NCBI GenBank assembly: GCA_027627225.1
Contig: JAPFQT010000408.1
Span: 1 to 64,000, forward strand
DNA length: 64,000 bases
Direction: 5' to 3'
Origin: Congeria kusceri
Lineage: Eukaryota; Mollusca; Bivalvia; Myida; Dreissenidae
The position numbers and the translations under genes were made by a program. The notes under the pieces were generated by a model. The model was not told the origin of the DNA and did not search any database. It saw nothing but the letters and a program-made list of their open reading frames with translations. Shown in pieces: positions 46,011 through 57,885 of the stretch. Each line of letters starts with the position of its first letter. Position 1 is the stretch's first letter.

Positions 46011-46687
46011 GCATTTGTGCTTGGCTAACAAACAACGGCCCTTTTTAGGGCCACATAAACATTTCGAGAGAATATCTTTCAGTTGTCAAATTCAAAATTA
46101 GCAAATTAATGCCCTGTAACAAAGCGCACGCACATCGCCATTCCACATTTTGATCGTCGTTGCACCAAAAATATACAAGTAGTGTTACAAATTACGAACG
46201 TATTCTATTCGATGCATATAATGCCCTTAACGTACACACTCTTACCATACTGCTTTACTTTCCTTACAGCAACAGACACACGCTATATCGGCTACAACTC
46301 ATGGGCCGTATCAAATCCAACGCATACATAACGTTTGTTTTGTAAATGTACCCAAGCGCAATTAAGTACAAACGATTTACACGGATTTTGTCAATTTTGC
46401 AGCAATCACGTCCTTGCCCCAGATTTACCTTCATAATACACTCACTTGACATAGTCGTTCCGGCTCAACGTTTAATAGACCGTTCAACTGACAGATATTC
46501 TCCACATTTCAATAAAAATATCTCGTTCTAACGTCGATTACACGAAAATATTACGTCCCAAAGTCACCGTCAGGCTGCGATAAGCCGCATTTGGCAGATT
46601 TACGACGACCAATCAGAATCGACCATCGACCAATCAGCGCCAGGCACCCCAAAATTAGGTCAGTAGGGCACAATGGTATGATTTTAG

Positions 46688-47062
<375 letters not shown>

Positions 47063-47735
47063 ACGGAACGTGTACACAAGTTACAAAACGGCCCTTTTTA
47101 GGGCCACATACATATTTCGAAAGACTTTTCTAGCAAATTGTCAACATACTTACTCACAGATGTATTCAACCCGACATAACCTGAAAGCACACTTACATAA
47201 ATGCACACGCCATTGCGCTACACTTTACACACACTTTGACTCGTACAGGCACGACGTTTGTAACGTGTCGCCGTGTTATCAGGCAGTTTGAGCACGGGAA
47301 AGTATCATTCCTACAACAAAAATGATTTTCTCACTGGTACTTGCTCGACGGAACTATGCGTTTCGTAGCAAAAACAACTACTGTGTGGCGTCCGGGAGGG
47401 TGTTTGGGTTACATTATCGCAATGTTAGATGCCAGATATTTATGTACGTCCCTTATTTACCCGTTGTTCCACACTAGTAGATTCAATAGCAGTAAACAAA
47501 CACCCAATGTCGCAAATACTCATCGTTACACAGCGGTGCAAACATAGGCGATCGTCACGATACACTTCGCTCTCCAAGAGCACTCGCGCATGCGTCAAAT
47601 TTTCGGCCAATCAAAACGATTCCCCGTGTACACGACCTTAAATGTAGGTCAATCCGTTTTCCAGCGTGAGGCGTTCATATAAATAGCAGTCGAAACGCGT
47701 TGTCCCACATTCTATTCCGAAACGAATAAGAAATC

Positions 47736-48110
47736 ATGCCGACCAAGGGTGTTGCAAGCAAGGGATCGAAAAAGGCTGCCACTAAGGCTAAAGCCGCACG
47801 CTCAACTGACAAGAAGAAGAGGAGGCGAAGGAGGGAGTCCTACGCCATCTACATCTACAAAGTCTTGAAGCAGGTGCACCCCGACACCGGAGTGTCCAGC
47901 AAGGCTATGTCTATCATGAACAGCTTTGTCAACGACATCTTCGAGCGAATCGCTGCTGAGGCCTCCCGCCTGGCACACTACAACAAGCGATCGACCATCA
48001 CCAGCAGAGAGATCCAGACCGCTGTGCGTCTCCTGCTGCCTGGTGAGCTCGCCAAGCACGCCGTGTCCGAGGGCACAAAGGCTGTCACCAAGTACACCAG
48101 CAGCAAGTAA
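47736..48110 (+). CDS. H2B: Histone H2B (unit 8)
   Basis: Identical protein to unit 1. TATA 47678-47685, stem-loop 48138-48153. Confidence 0.98.
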   Translation: MPTKGVASKGSKKAATKAKAARSTDKKKRRRRRESYAIYIYKVLKQVHPDTGVSSKAMSIMNSFVNDIFERIAAEASRLAHYNKRSTITSREIQTAVRLLLPGELAKHAVSEGTKAVTKYTSSK

Positions 48111-48748
48111 ACGGCTTCACTGGTGGAAAAATCAAACGGCCCTTTTTAGGGCCACCTACATACTTACGAAAGAATTGTCTTACTGTCAAGTAAACACAAA
48201 TACAGCCCATAATTATGCACTATTTATTTTTATTTTTTATTAACGTATATAATTCTGCAACAGCAACAACAAAGCCAGTAGCACATGCTCATACGATACC
48301 CCGTTTTAACATCCGCATAGAGAATGTATAATAACATAAACTGTAGTTTCTGTCAACTTTAGAAATGCGGCGTAAGTGCTTTACCCCCGTTTTCAAGCCT
48401 GCATTTTATCAAAAGTTTTATAGAGATCGTGTATATAACGGCATTCTAATGATTGTCCATATAGAATGTACGAACGGGGCAAATTCCAGCATCATATCTT
48501 GTTACAAAGTTAATGAAATCTTCATCTGAAAGTAGCGTTGAGCCTGAAATCGTAAAACGCACCGAGCGAAGACGTGTAGTTGCCTGAACGCTGATTGGTC
48601 GAGAATATTTATGACGAAGGGCGCTGATTGGTCAATCGAGCGACAGTCGCCGGTTGAAGTAGGTCAATCCGTTTTCACTGAATATATAGTATGCTCTGAA
48701 AAATGTGTTCAATCAGTTTCTGTTGAACACACAACCGAAAGCACAATC

Positions 48749-49129
48749 ATGTCTGGACGTGGTAAAGGAGGAAAGACAAAGGGGAAGGCTAAGAGCCGCT
48801 CATCCAGGGCTGGACTTCAGTTCCCAGTGGGCAGAATCCACCGTCTCCTGCGCAAGGGCAACTACGCCGAGCGAGTTGGAGCCGGCGCACCCGTGTACTT
48901 GGCTGCCGTTCTCGAGTACTTGGCCGCTGAAGTTTTGGAGTTGGCAGGCAATGCCGCCCGAGACAACAAGAAGTCCAGAATCATCCCGCGTCACCTGCAG
49001 CTGGCCATCCGCAACGACGAGGAGTTGAACAAACTTCTGTCTGGAGTGACCATTGCTCAGGGTGGTGTCCTGCCAAACATTCAGGCTGTTCTTCTGCCGA
49101 AGAAGACCAAGCAGGCTGGTGGGAAATAA
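48749..49129 (+). CDS. H2A: Histone H2A (unit 8)
   Basis: Identical protein to unit 1. TATA 48683-48688, stem-loop 49158-49173. Confidence 0.98.
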   Translation: MSGRGKGGKTKGKAKSRSSRAGLQFPVGRIHRLLRKGNYAERVGAGAPVYLAAVLEYLAAEVLELAGNAARDNKKSRIIPRHLQLAIRNDEELNKLLSGVTIAQGGVLPNIQAVLLPKKTKQAGGK

Positions 49130-50303
49130 ACTGTTCTTTTCCAGTTTATAACAAAACGGCCCTTTTTAGGGCCACTCAAATCTTAACGAAAGAAATGTCT
49201 TGACGTTGTCTACAATCATTTGTTAAAATACCTACCCTTATGCACCACACCAAGTACCTGACTAATATAATATATTATGATATGATATAATAATGATAAT
49301 ATAACAAACTTTTCTGTCTACCCACTTGAACGCAACTCACCATGTTCGAGCCTTTCTGTCCCGTATCACTAGCATATCACTAGCACTTCCGTAGTCGCCC
49401 GTGGTAGTCTCACTGGGGTGACATAACGCGTCCGCTCTCGGGCTCGGAAACACTTGCCTTCTATCAACGCCGCTACCCCAGTCATATTGTAACCCCAGTC
49501 AGTTCGGAGATACAATTGTCCTGTCTCCGCTAGGCCAAATGTTCCCTGCCCCGGCTATTTGGGGTGTGGGCTAGGATTACGCATGATAAGTCCAGTCCTG
49601 TCGAGCAGAGTATTCACATGACTACGTACCTCCTACTTAGCGTCACATCCCCCACCGCTGAGGGGTGGTTACCCCAGCCAAACCAGTTCGGGGAGACATT
49701 GCCCTGTCGCCCCTACCGCTCGGCAAAGGGTTCCCTGTCCGGGCAGGTTCGGGGCAGTTCCTACGCGTGATGATACCTGCCTTCCCATTGACCTCGGCTG
49801 TGTGTTTCTCGTGTGTTGGTTTTTACACAGTACTTGAAGGTTCCATGCATAAGAGGCTTACGAAACTATACGTATTGTGACGGCAGTACATGTTGACATA
49901 CAATATTCGTGCTTACATCGATGCTAAAAACACGAGGACAGTGTGTTGACGTTCTTTTAGGAGATTAATACCCGCATACCGTACTTTTCGGGCTACATGT
50001 GTCACTTAGACTTCAAATTTTGCTATACATTTTAATATCCAGTGTCATTTAACTGTTTAATCCTCAAAGCCATATCTTTAACCTATGTAACGATATCATT
50101 TAGCATCAATTTCGGCCCCGGGTAACATAACAAAGTGTAATAATACTACCGAGAAGAAACACAGCAGCAGAAAATTTTAACGCGCACCTGCTTGTATCTC
50201 TATCACGTCCGCGCGTTCAAAATACGCTGGTGACCTACTTAACATATAAAGACTTATGCAGGCAGTTTTTCATCATTCTATCTCGGAATATCCTAACATC
50301 GAA

Positions 50304-50894
50304 ATGGCTGAAACCGCCGCCGTCGTCGCTGCTCCAGCACCCGCCAAGGTGAAGAAGGCTCCCAAGCCCAAGAAGCCTGCAACTCATCCCAAGTACAGCG
50401 AGATGATTGCTGCCGCACTTGGTGCCCTGAAAGAGAGATCTGGCTCCTCCAGACAGGCTATTCTGAAGTACATCCAGGCCAACTACAAGGTCGGGGACAA
50501 CGGCGCTGCCATCAACGCCCATCTGAAACTAGCCCTGAAGGCTGGTGTCAAGAGCGGAGCCATCAAGCAGTCTAAGGGAACCGGTGCATCTGGATCCTTC
50601 AAGCTGGGAGAGGTCAAGAAGGCCGCAAAGAAGGCTGCCAAGCCTAAGGCTGCCAAGCCAAAGAAGGCCAAGGCACCTAAGAAGGCCAAGACACCCAAGA
50701 AGGCATCCGCCAAGAAGCCTGCAGCCAAAAAGACCGCGACCAAGAAGGCCGCTGCCAAGCCAAAGAAGGCCAAGACACCCAAGAAGGCTGCTGCTAAGCC
50801 CAAGAAGGCTGCCGCCAAGCCAAAGAAGGCTGCCGCAAAGTCACCAAAGAAGGCTAAGGCACCAAAGAAGGCAAAGACACCAAAAAAGCAGTAA
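50304..50894 (+). CDS. H1: Linker histone H1 (unit 9)
   Basis: Identical protein to unit 1. TATA 50243-50251, stem-loop 50930-50945. The spacer upstream carries the private G-to-T change at 49485. Confidence 0.97.
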   Translation: MAETAAVVAAPAPAKVKKAPKPKKPATHPKYSEMIAAALGALKERSGSSRQAILKYIQANYKVGDNGAAINAHLKLALKAGVKSGAIKQSKGTGASGSFKLGEVKKAAKKAAKPKAAKPKKAKAPKKAKTPKKASAKKPAAKKTATKKAAAKPKKAKTPKKAAAKPKKAAAKPKKAAAKSPKKAKAPKKAKTPKKQ

Positions 50895-51698
50895 AGGCTT
50901 TCTAAGTGTCTTACACACCTCAACTCAAAGGTCCTTTTCAGGACCATTCAACTTGTTTTGAAAGAATTGTCTTTGACCGTTGTCGAAATAATATTGACTA
51001 GCCATAATCACCACACCAGCTACCCAGACTGTAAGATATTGCAAATCATTTTTTTTTTTAGTACTCCAGTATACAGACATGATGCACATTCATTGCAGCA
51101 GGCATAATTTACATTGCCTGGCTGCTCACACACAGTACAAAATGCAAGATTTAAGTTTAGTGTAACACCATTCATAATTCACCTATTTTACATACAAACA
51201 TGTACACAGAATGTACAACACACAATACAAATTGAGTAGGGCAACATTATATTACTCAGAACAGTGGCCTCTTGTATGTTCCTACACATTTACCCATCTT
51301 AAACATCAAAATGTACTTAAAATCTCTATGTGTCAATTTCTGTGCTGTGTTTCAAACCGCGTCCATAGGCTAATTTGCATGCAAAATACTGAAAGGTTAA
51401 ACGCGCTACGGTCCTGTCCTTTAATATACTATTTCTACCATAGACATACTTTTAAAAGACACTAATTTCATAGATAATGTTGTCGTATTTTCGTCTACAC
51501 ACTCTCTCAAAAACCATGCTTCGAGCAAGTTTGTCAGCATTCACTAACGCTACCAGCCAAGCGCGCGATACTACGAGCGATCTGATTGGCTGACGCTGAT
51601 TGAAACGCTGGCGTTGATTTGTTCAATTACTATCCGTTTTGAGCATCAAGCTCGCAACGCGCATTTCAGCCAATCGGCTATCACCGTGTTGTTCATAA

Positions 51699-52157
<459 letters not shown>

Positions 52158-52755
52158 GCATTTGTGCTTGGCTAACAAACAACGGCCCTTTTTAGGGCCA
52201 CATAAACATTTCGAGAGAATATCTTTCAGTTGTCAAATTCAAAATTAGCAAATTAATGCCCTGTAACAAAGCGCACGCACATCGCCATTCCACATTTTGA
52301 TCGTCGTTGCACCAAAAATATACAAGTAGTGTTACAAATTACGAACGTATTCTATTCGATGCATATAATGCCCTTAACGTACACACTCTTACCATACTGC
52401 TTTACTTTCCTTACAGCAACAGACACACGCTATATCGGCTACAACTCATGGGCCGTATCAAATCCAACGCATACATAACGTTTGTTTTGTAAATGTACCC
52501 AAGCGCAATTAAGTACAAACGATTTACACGGATTTTGTCAATTTTGCAGCAATCACGTCCTTGCCCCAGATTTACCTTCATAATACACTCACTTGACATA
52601 GTCGTTCCGGCTCAACGTTTAATAGACCGTTCAACTGACAGATATTCTCCACATTTCAATAAAAATATCTCGTTCTAACGTCGATTACACGAAAATATTA
52701 CGTCCCAAAGTCACCGTCAGGCTGCGATAAGCCGCATTTGGCAGATTTACGACGA

Positions 52756-52869
52756 CCAATCAGAATCGACCATCGACCAATCAGCGCCAGGCACCCCAAA
52801 ATTAGGTCAGTAGGGCACAATGGTATGATTTTAGTGTTTAAATAGCCCTAACATCGTAGTTTTCTGCAT
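52756..52869 (+). promoter_or_regulatory. Orphaned H4 promoter of unit 9
   Basis: The native H4 promoter with both CCAATCAG boxes, the AGGTCA element and TATA (52837-52844) is intact up to the first three bases of the cap signal (CAT, 52867-52869). It then runs into the retrotransposon instead of H4. It could now start transcripts that read into the reverse transcriptase frame, which is open from 52852 onward. That is inference, not shown. Confidence 0.8.
52859..52869. repeat. Left copy of 11-bp flanking repeat
   Basis: GTTTTCTGCAT, repeated at 58208-58218. It fits a target-site duplication made by target-primed reverse transcription. With one mismatch the match extends to 16 bp (TCGTxGTTTTCTGCAT at 52854-52869 and 58203-58218). 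Confidence 0.75.
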
Positions 52870-55641
52870 AAAACTCAAAATTGGAAAGAATTCTGTGAAT
52901 CAGCAGTTGTTAATAAAAGTAATACTAGGGATTTTTGGCAAAAGATTCACAGAATTAAAGGAAACCGCATCAACCCTGTACCACTACTAAAATATAAAGG
53001 CGAAATTGCCACAACCCCAAGGGAAAAGGCTCAATTTTTGGTCAAACACTTTAAATCAGTCTCCAGTGACTCAAATCTCCCACAAGAAACTTTGGATTAT
53101 CAAAAACGATTTGAGCTGGAGAATAAAAACATTTTAAACGAGCCTGGGGATAATAACACGCCTCTAAATTTACCCTTTACAATGACAGAACTTAACTCTG
53201 CAATTAATGGTAGAAGTAACTCCGCCACAGGCCCAGACAGAATATCTTATATGATGTTCAAAAACATGCCGGCCATAACTCTAAAAATCTGGCTTGACCT
53301 ATTCAATCGGGTATACAGATCAGGAACGGTACCCCCCGAATGGAAGCAGGCTACAGTGATTCCTATTCTAAAACCTGGTAAAGACAAAAATGATCCAGCC
53401 TCATACCGTCCAATAAGTCTAACATCTCACGCAGGTAAATTACTAGAAATAATGGTTAAAAACAGACTAGAACACTTATTGGAAACCAAAAATATTCTGA
53501 ACCCCTTCCAGTCTGGCTTTCGGAAAGGGCGTTCTACACTTGATCAGCTGGCAAGACTACAACATGATATTATTTCAGCTAAAAATCAAGGCCAATCATT
53601 ATTAGCTATATTTTTGGACCTTCAGGCGGCCTTCGATTTAACATGGACCTTTGGTATCTTAAAAAAGCTAGCTGACTATGGAATCACTGGTTACTGCTTC
53701 CACTACCTCAGAGCTTTCCTAGAGGGCAGAAAAATACAGGTCAAAGTCGATGGGGAGTTATCAGAGGAAACCATAACTGACCGCGGTACCCCTCAGGGGT
53801 CCGTAATATCCCCAACTCTGTTCTCCCTCATCGTCAATGACCTACCTGAGACAGTCAAGGATTCAGGAATGGTTATCTCCCAATTTGCGGATGACTCCAG
53901 CACTTGGTTAAAGGGGTCTAATATGTCACGCCTGCAAAAGAGGGCTCAAGCAGGCTTAGACTCCGTATGGAAATGGTCAATTGAATGGGGATTCAAAATT
54001 TCACCAACCAAAACTGTAGGTGTATTATTTGGCGATCAAATTAAGCACTCTTTGGACTTACATTTAGGCGGCACCAAAATTGTTTTTGAAAAAGTGGTGA
54101 AATTTCTAGGTATGTTCCTAGATAAACAGTTAACTTTTACTCACCACTTTAAATATTTGGCTGAACGGTGCGAAAGGGACTTAAATTTAATGAGAATGTT
54201 AAGAGGCACAGGTTTCGGTACAGATAAAAATAGCCTCTTACTTCTCTACAAGTCCCTTATACGTCCAAAGCTAGATTATGGAGCCCAAATCTATGTATGT
54301 GCATCGCCAAACGCCCTTAGAGTGGTAGATGCCATTCAGAATAAAGCACTTAGGATAGCTCTGAGGGCCCTGAAATGCACCCCTAACGCCATGCTTGAGG
54401 AGGAGGCTGGTGTGCTGCCGCTCAGTCTGCGCAGAAAACAACAGTCTATCAATTATTGGGCCAGAGCCATGTCCCGGCGTGGTTCAAACCCTGTAAATCA
54501 GCTGGTCGGGACCGGCACCTTCATCAAGGGTAAAATACTTAAGCGCAAGCATATCCCACTCCCCTTCGGAGCAAGTATTAAGACCCTGTTGGGGGATGCC
54601 GGTCTCGACAGGACCCCTGTGGCAGACCTGAGGCCATCCAAAACACCCCCCTGGACCCTGGGACCCGTTGATGTCGACATAACCCTATCAAAGACTCTAA
54701 CGAAATCTGACTTACCGCAGCTCGTCAAGTCAGAAACTCTCATACATATTGATAATAGGTATGCTGAGCATTTAAAAATATATACTGATGGCTCCAAATG
54801 CCCTAACTCTGGTTTGGTAGCCAATTCATTTGTTATTCCTTCCAAAAATATTACAAAAACACACCGGCTCAGCAACCATCTGTCTATTTATTCGGCTGAA
54901 CTTTTGGCAATTAAATATGCATTGTGCTGGATTTTGGTCAATAAACCTACTAAAACTGCTATTTTATCAGACTCATTATCATCACTTGAGTCTATCAAAA
55001 ACAGAAATAGCAGATCTAGGCCTGACATTTTATCTAATATTCTAGAACTTCATCAACAGTGCCTAGATAAATCTTTAAAGGTCACCTTAGTATGGTGTCC
55101 AGCACACGTCGACATCAGTGGGAATGAACAGGCGGACAGGGGGGCTAAGGAGGGTCTCAGGAGGGGGGCTGTTGATGTGGGGGAGTCCCTGGCGCCGACT
55201 GAGATCTACTCACTGGCAAAGAAATTTGTCCTCGGTGAGTGGAATCTCTGGGCTCCCAATGTGTCTGCCTATCGACATACTTTCCACAGACCCACGAGGA
55301 CCCTCAGGCCGCCTGACAAGTACTCGCCAGGCTTTAAGCTTGATAGAGCCGTCACGCGCCTGAGGATGGGAACTACTCTCCTGCCCGGTGACAGGGGAAA
55401 GTATGTCCTTGGGCTGGACCCTGGGTGTCCACGGTGCCGGGAGCCCTTCACGGCAGCCCACCTGCTGCTACAGTGCAACACCTACACAGGGCAGAGAGAC
55501 CGGCTCAGGGCCGCATTGCACTCCCATGGACTAGTTTTAAACCTTAACAACGTGCTAGACCCCAAGGGAGCGGCCAGGGGTCCGGTCTTCTCTGCCCTGT
55601 CAACCTTCCTCACAGACTGTCAGATTACTGACAAAATTTAG
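52870..55641 (+). CDS. Non-LTR reverse transcriptase / RNase H polyprotein, 5'-truncated
   Basis: Copies element RNA into DNA at the target site. The frame is open from the left junction to the stop at 55639-55641 (923 codons); its first internal ATG is 53038 (867 residues, used for numbering here). RT core: first catalytic Asp at D194 (FLDLQAAFD), TPQGSV around 251-256, FADD at 283-286. RNase H: D584 (YTDGS), E621 (SAELLAI), D645 (LSDSLSS), D700 (GNEQAD), so the catalytic set is complete. A Cys-His motif C797-x2-C800-x7-H808-x4-C813 near the C-terminus is typical of this ORF2 group. The endonuclease domain is absent, so this copy should not be able to mobilise itself. The frame has no stops or frameshifts, which suggests a recent insertion. 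Confidence 0.9.
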   Translation, partial: KTQNWKEFCESAVVNKSNTRDFWQKIHRIKGNRINPVPLLKYKGEIATTPREKAQFLVKHFKSVSSDSNLPQETLDYQKRFELENKNILNEPGDNNTPLNLPFTMTELNSAINGRSNSATGPDRISYMMFKNMPAITLKIWLDLFNRVYRSGTVPPEWKQATVIPILKPGKDKNDPASYRPISLTSHAGKLLEIMVKNRLEHLLETKNILNPFQSGFRKGRSTLDQLARLQHDIISAKNQGQSLLAIFLDLQAAFDLTWTFGILKKLADYGITGYCFHYLRAFLEGRKIQVKVDGELSEETITDRGTPQGSVISPTLFSLIVNDLPETVKDSGMVISQFADDSSTWLKGSNMSRLQKRAQAGLDSVWKWSIEWGFKISPTKTVGVLFGDQIKHSLDLHLGGTKIVFEKVVKFLGMFLDKQLTFTHHFKYLAERCERDLNLMRMLRGTGFGTDKNSLLLLYKSLIRPKLDYGAQIYVCASPNALRVVDAIQNKALRIALRALKCTPNAMLEEEAGVLPLSLRRKQQSINYWARAMSRRGSNPVNQLVGTGTFIKGKILKRKHIPLPFGASIKTLLGDAGLDRTPVADLRPSKTPPWTLGPVDVDITLSKTLTKSDLPQLVKSETLIHIDNRYAEHLKIYTDGSKCPNSGLVANSFVIPSKNITKTHRLSNHLSIYSAELLAIKYALCWILVNKPTKTAILSDSLSSLESIKNRNSRSRPDILSNILELHQQCLDKSLKVTLVWCPAHVDISGNEQADRGAKEGLRRGAVDVGESLAPTEIYSLAKKFVLGEWNLWAPNVSAYRHTFHRPTRTLRPPDKYSPGFKLDRAVTRLRMGTTLLPGDRGKYVLGLDPGCPRCREPFTAAHLLLQCNTYTGQRDRLRAALHSHGLVLNLNNVLDPKGAARGPVFSALSTFLTDCQITDKI

Positions 55642-56498
55642 GTCTATAGGGGTGGGTAGGAGCAGTCAAAACCCAACCAACTACTTAACAGTTATTATAA
55701 CTGTTTTTTTTTACTATATGACCTTTTATGAACTATGAAATTCCCTGCCCTTTCTAAATCAGGTCAATGGTATTGACCTGGTATTCCTTATTTTAAAACC
55801 ATTTATTATGAGAGTATGACGTTAGTCCACCCTTACATTCTTCAGTGTCTTAATAAAAACCTTTTTATTGCAGTTTTTAATATCTAGAAAGGACGGGGCC
55901 TTCCATTTTTCTGGGTATATTTGACTGCATTGCACCCCCTCCTCACCCCTCGGACACCTTCAATTTCAAACATCCTCTAAGAACCACGCCGGATTGGAGT
56001 GCACGGTGCAAGGATCCTTTTTCCTTGCATTTATTTGCAGTCGGTCATATCAAGGCCAATTACCAAAGATAGGTATTGGAATTTTAGAAATCATCAATAC
56101 TGTGATAAGTACAGTGCTTAATGCTGTATTTTATATACTATATCCATTTTAACATCTTGATATGGCCTTGTGCAAGTCTTTTATCAGGGATTATAATAAT
56201 CCTGTTTTATTTACTAACAATTTTACCAAATTGGTACAATTTCACTCCCATAGTATTCAATCTCTTAAGATTTTAATCCTATTTGCAACCTTTTGCTCCA
56301 TTTTTAAGTTATTTAATCTTGCCGTGCACTCCCTCTGGTCCAAAGGACTACACCAAATTCAAACATCCATACCAGTCCAATTATACTCCCTTTACCCACC
56401 CAAATTCACAGAAACCAACCCCTGCTGGCGGACCACCCTACACTTCGTATATTTCATCTTATTCCCCCCTGGGCGGCTTCTCGTTTCTTTTATTCTTC

Positions 56499-56637
56499 AT
56501 GTACAATATATGTAGAATTGTACATGTTATAAATAATGTTCTAGTTCCTTAAATTCCTGTATATAAAATGAACAATACATGTAGAACTGTACATATTAAA
56601 AATAATGTTCCAGTTGTGTTAATTCTTAACTGTATAT
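56499..56637. repeat. Tandem duplication, about 69 bp x 2
   Basis: Copies at about 56499-56567 and 56568-56637 share AACAATA/ACAATA, TGTAGAA, GTACAT, AAATAATGTTC and AGTT blocks with moderate divergence. The first copy has a perfect inverted repeat TGTACAAT / ATTGTACA; in the second it is imperfect. Confidence 0.6.
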
Positions 56638-56793
56638 AGTGTTATTTTCTTAACATATTGTTTTAAGTGGCCCTATCTAGGTAACCGTTTTGTCACCAGC
56701 AGCCTATCTTGCTGCAATTTATGTAAATTTATATATATGCAGTTTTTAACTATTGTTTTAACGCCACCCTGGGGGGGAAATTATCATTTTAAA

Positions 56794-57502
56794 ATAGCCC
56801 AACCCTCCTCAGATTTAAACAGACAGGGTCTCAAGTTGGAGCACCTTGCTATATTCCCTGTCTGCAAGTGTTCAACATAAGCTAACCACTTATCTCATAA
56901 TTGTCTATTATCTATAACTACTTAAATGCATAACTAACTTGCCTATGCAAGCCCTTCTCTTAAATAAACAGCATCCACATTCCATCAGTGGATGAACCCT
57001 CACTCATTTTATTCAATTTCAAGAGTATTTTTACTCAACATTTAACATGAAAAGGTAAAATAATCCTAAATACCACCCATTCACTGTATTAAGCTGAAAT
57101 ACCCATTACATTCAGGGTATATTTATTATTATGACCCCCTTCTAAATTATTTTATTGGCAAAATTCCGCCTTTCCATATATTGACAGCATTTAAATGTAA
57201 TATTGACTTGACAATATCACATCCATTCTTTAAAAGCTATGTTGAACCACTTAGAGATCTGGTTAAATATTAAAGTATTCATTAATTTACCCTAAATACA
57301 CGACCGGTACTATTGTGCCTGTATCTTCCTCCAATTTTCTTATGTTTATATGGTTATTAAACCATATATTTGTTCCAGATCTCTAAGTTACAAAGACTCC
57401 AACAACCCCATTACAGCATATGCTGGAAAATGGGTCTAGAAATATGATGGCTCATATAAAACTATATGTTTCCCATCATTAAATCTTATCAGGTTGGGCT
57501 AT
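56794..57502. repeat. Inverted-repeat-bounded segment, possible nested element
   Basis: ATAGCCCAACC at 56794-56804 is the exact reverse complement of 57492-57502. Just inside, AGATTTAA (56811-56818) pairs with TTAAATCT (57479-57486), giving imperfect arms of about 25 bp around a 709-bp segment. This may be a non-autonomous foldback or MITE-like element, or a folded 3' UTR. No clear target-site duplication was seen. Confidence 0.35.
57249..57388. repeat. 14-bp perfect inverted repeats, 140-bp span
   Basis: ACTTAGAGATCTGG at 57249-57262 and CCAGATCTCTAAGT at 57375-57388. The size and arms resemble a small MITE, but no flanking duplication is evident. It lies inside the larger inverted-repeat segment. 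Confidence 0.35.
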
Positions 57503-57600
57503 CCTCTCTCTTTCTTTCTATCTAGGTATCAACTGCAAAGGAAACAATAAATAAATAAAGTTAAAATACTAATTATTTTTACATTCCTCAAATTTAAATA

Positions 57601-57667
57601 ATTATGTCACTTTTATAGAGACATAATACTCCAAATATTATTATGTCACTTCCATTTCAGACATAAT
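57601..57667. repeat. Two tandem hairpins with ATTATGTC / GACATAAT arms
   Basis: Arms of 8 bp close loops at 57601-57627 and again at 57640-57667, with the same arm sequence and a related loop (both start ACTT). They look like a duplicated stem-loop unit just after the AATA tract. Function unknown. Confidence 0.5.
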
Positions 57668-57777
57668 TCCTAAAATTTACTCAATTATACCACTTTTTAA
57701 CTCTGCATATTTTAACCTAGCAGAGCTTTGATTAAAAATACTTTCCTTTGCAAATCTAAATTTAGCGCTCAACACCG

Positions 57778-57885
57778 ATTGGTCACACCCCCTTCTAAAC
57801 AGCTAATTCCATTGGTTCAATTACTATCCGTTTTTGAGCGTCTTATTTTATATGCAAATTCACTTTCCCACGCTCTGCATTCTTC
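57778..57885 (+). promoter_or_regulatory. Diverged histone-type promoter inside the insertion
   Basis: In order: ATTGG (57778-57782), ATTGG (57811-57815), TTCAATTACTATCCGTTTT plus TGAGC (57816-57839, a 19-base identity with the H3 promoter element), a TATA-like TTTATAT (57847-57853), an octamer ATGCAAAT (57852-57859), and a CATTC cap site (57878-57882, inside TCTGCATTCT, a 10-mer shared with H4), 31 bp after the TATA start. No histone coding sequence follows; the next ATG (about 57994) opens nothing recognisable. It is probably a remnant or a captured promoter from a diverged histone gene. Confidence 0.6.

Larger units (their letters stand above)
55642..57559 (+). other. Putative retrotransposon 3' region
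   Basis: AT-rich, with no convincing coding sequence; the ORFs at 56162-56515 and 56283-56552 have no recognisable domain. It is rich in perfect inverted repeats: 9-bp arms at 55687-55695/55697-55705 and 55760-55768/55772-55780, 8-bp arms at 56007-56014/56022-56029 and 56500-56507/56517-56524, 9-bp arms at 56820-56828/56856-56864, and 7-bp arms at 56972-56978/56988-56994. It ends in an AATAAATAAATAAA tract at 57546-57559 that could be the element's 3' tail. At about 1.9 kb it is long for a 3' UTR, so nested elements are possible. Confidence 0.5.

Noticed and set aside
56162..56515. 117-aa ORF in the retrotransposon 3' region
   Set aside because: No domain and low-complexity composition; not supported as a gene.
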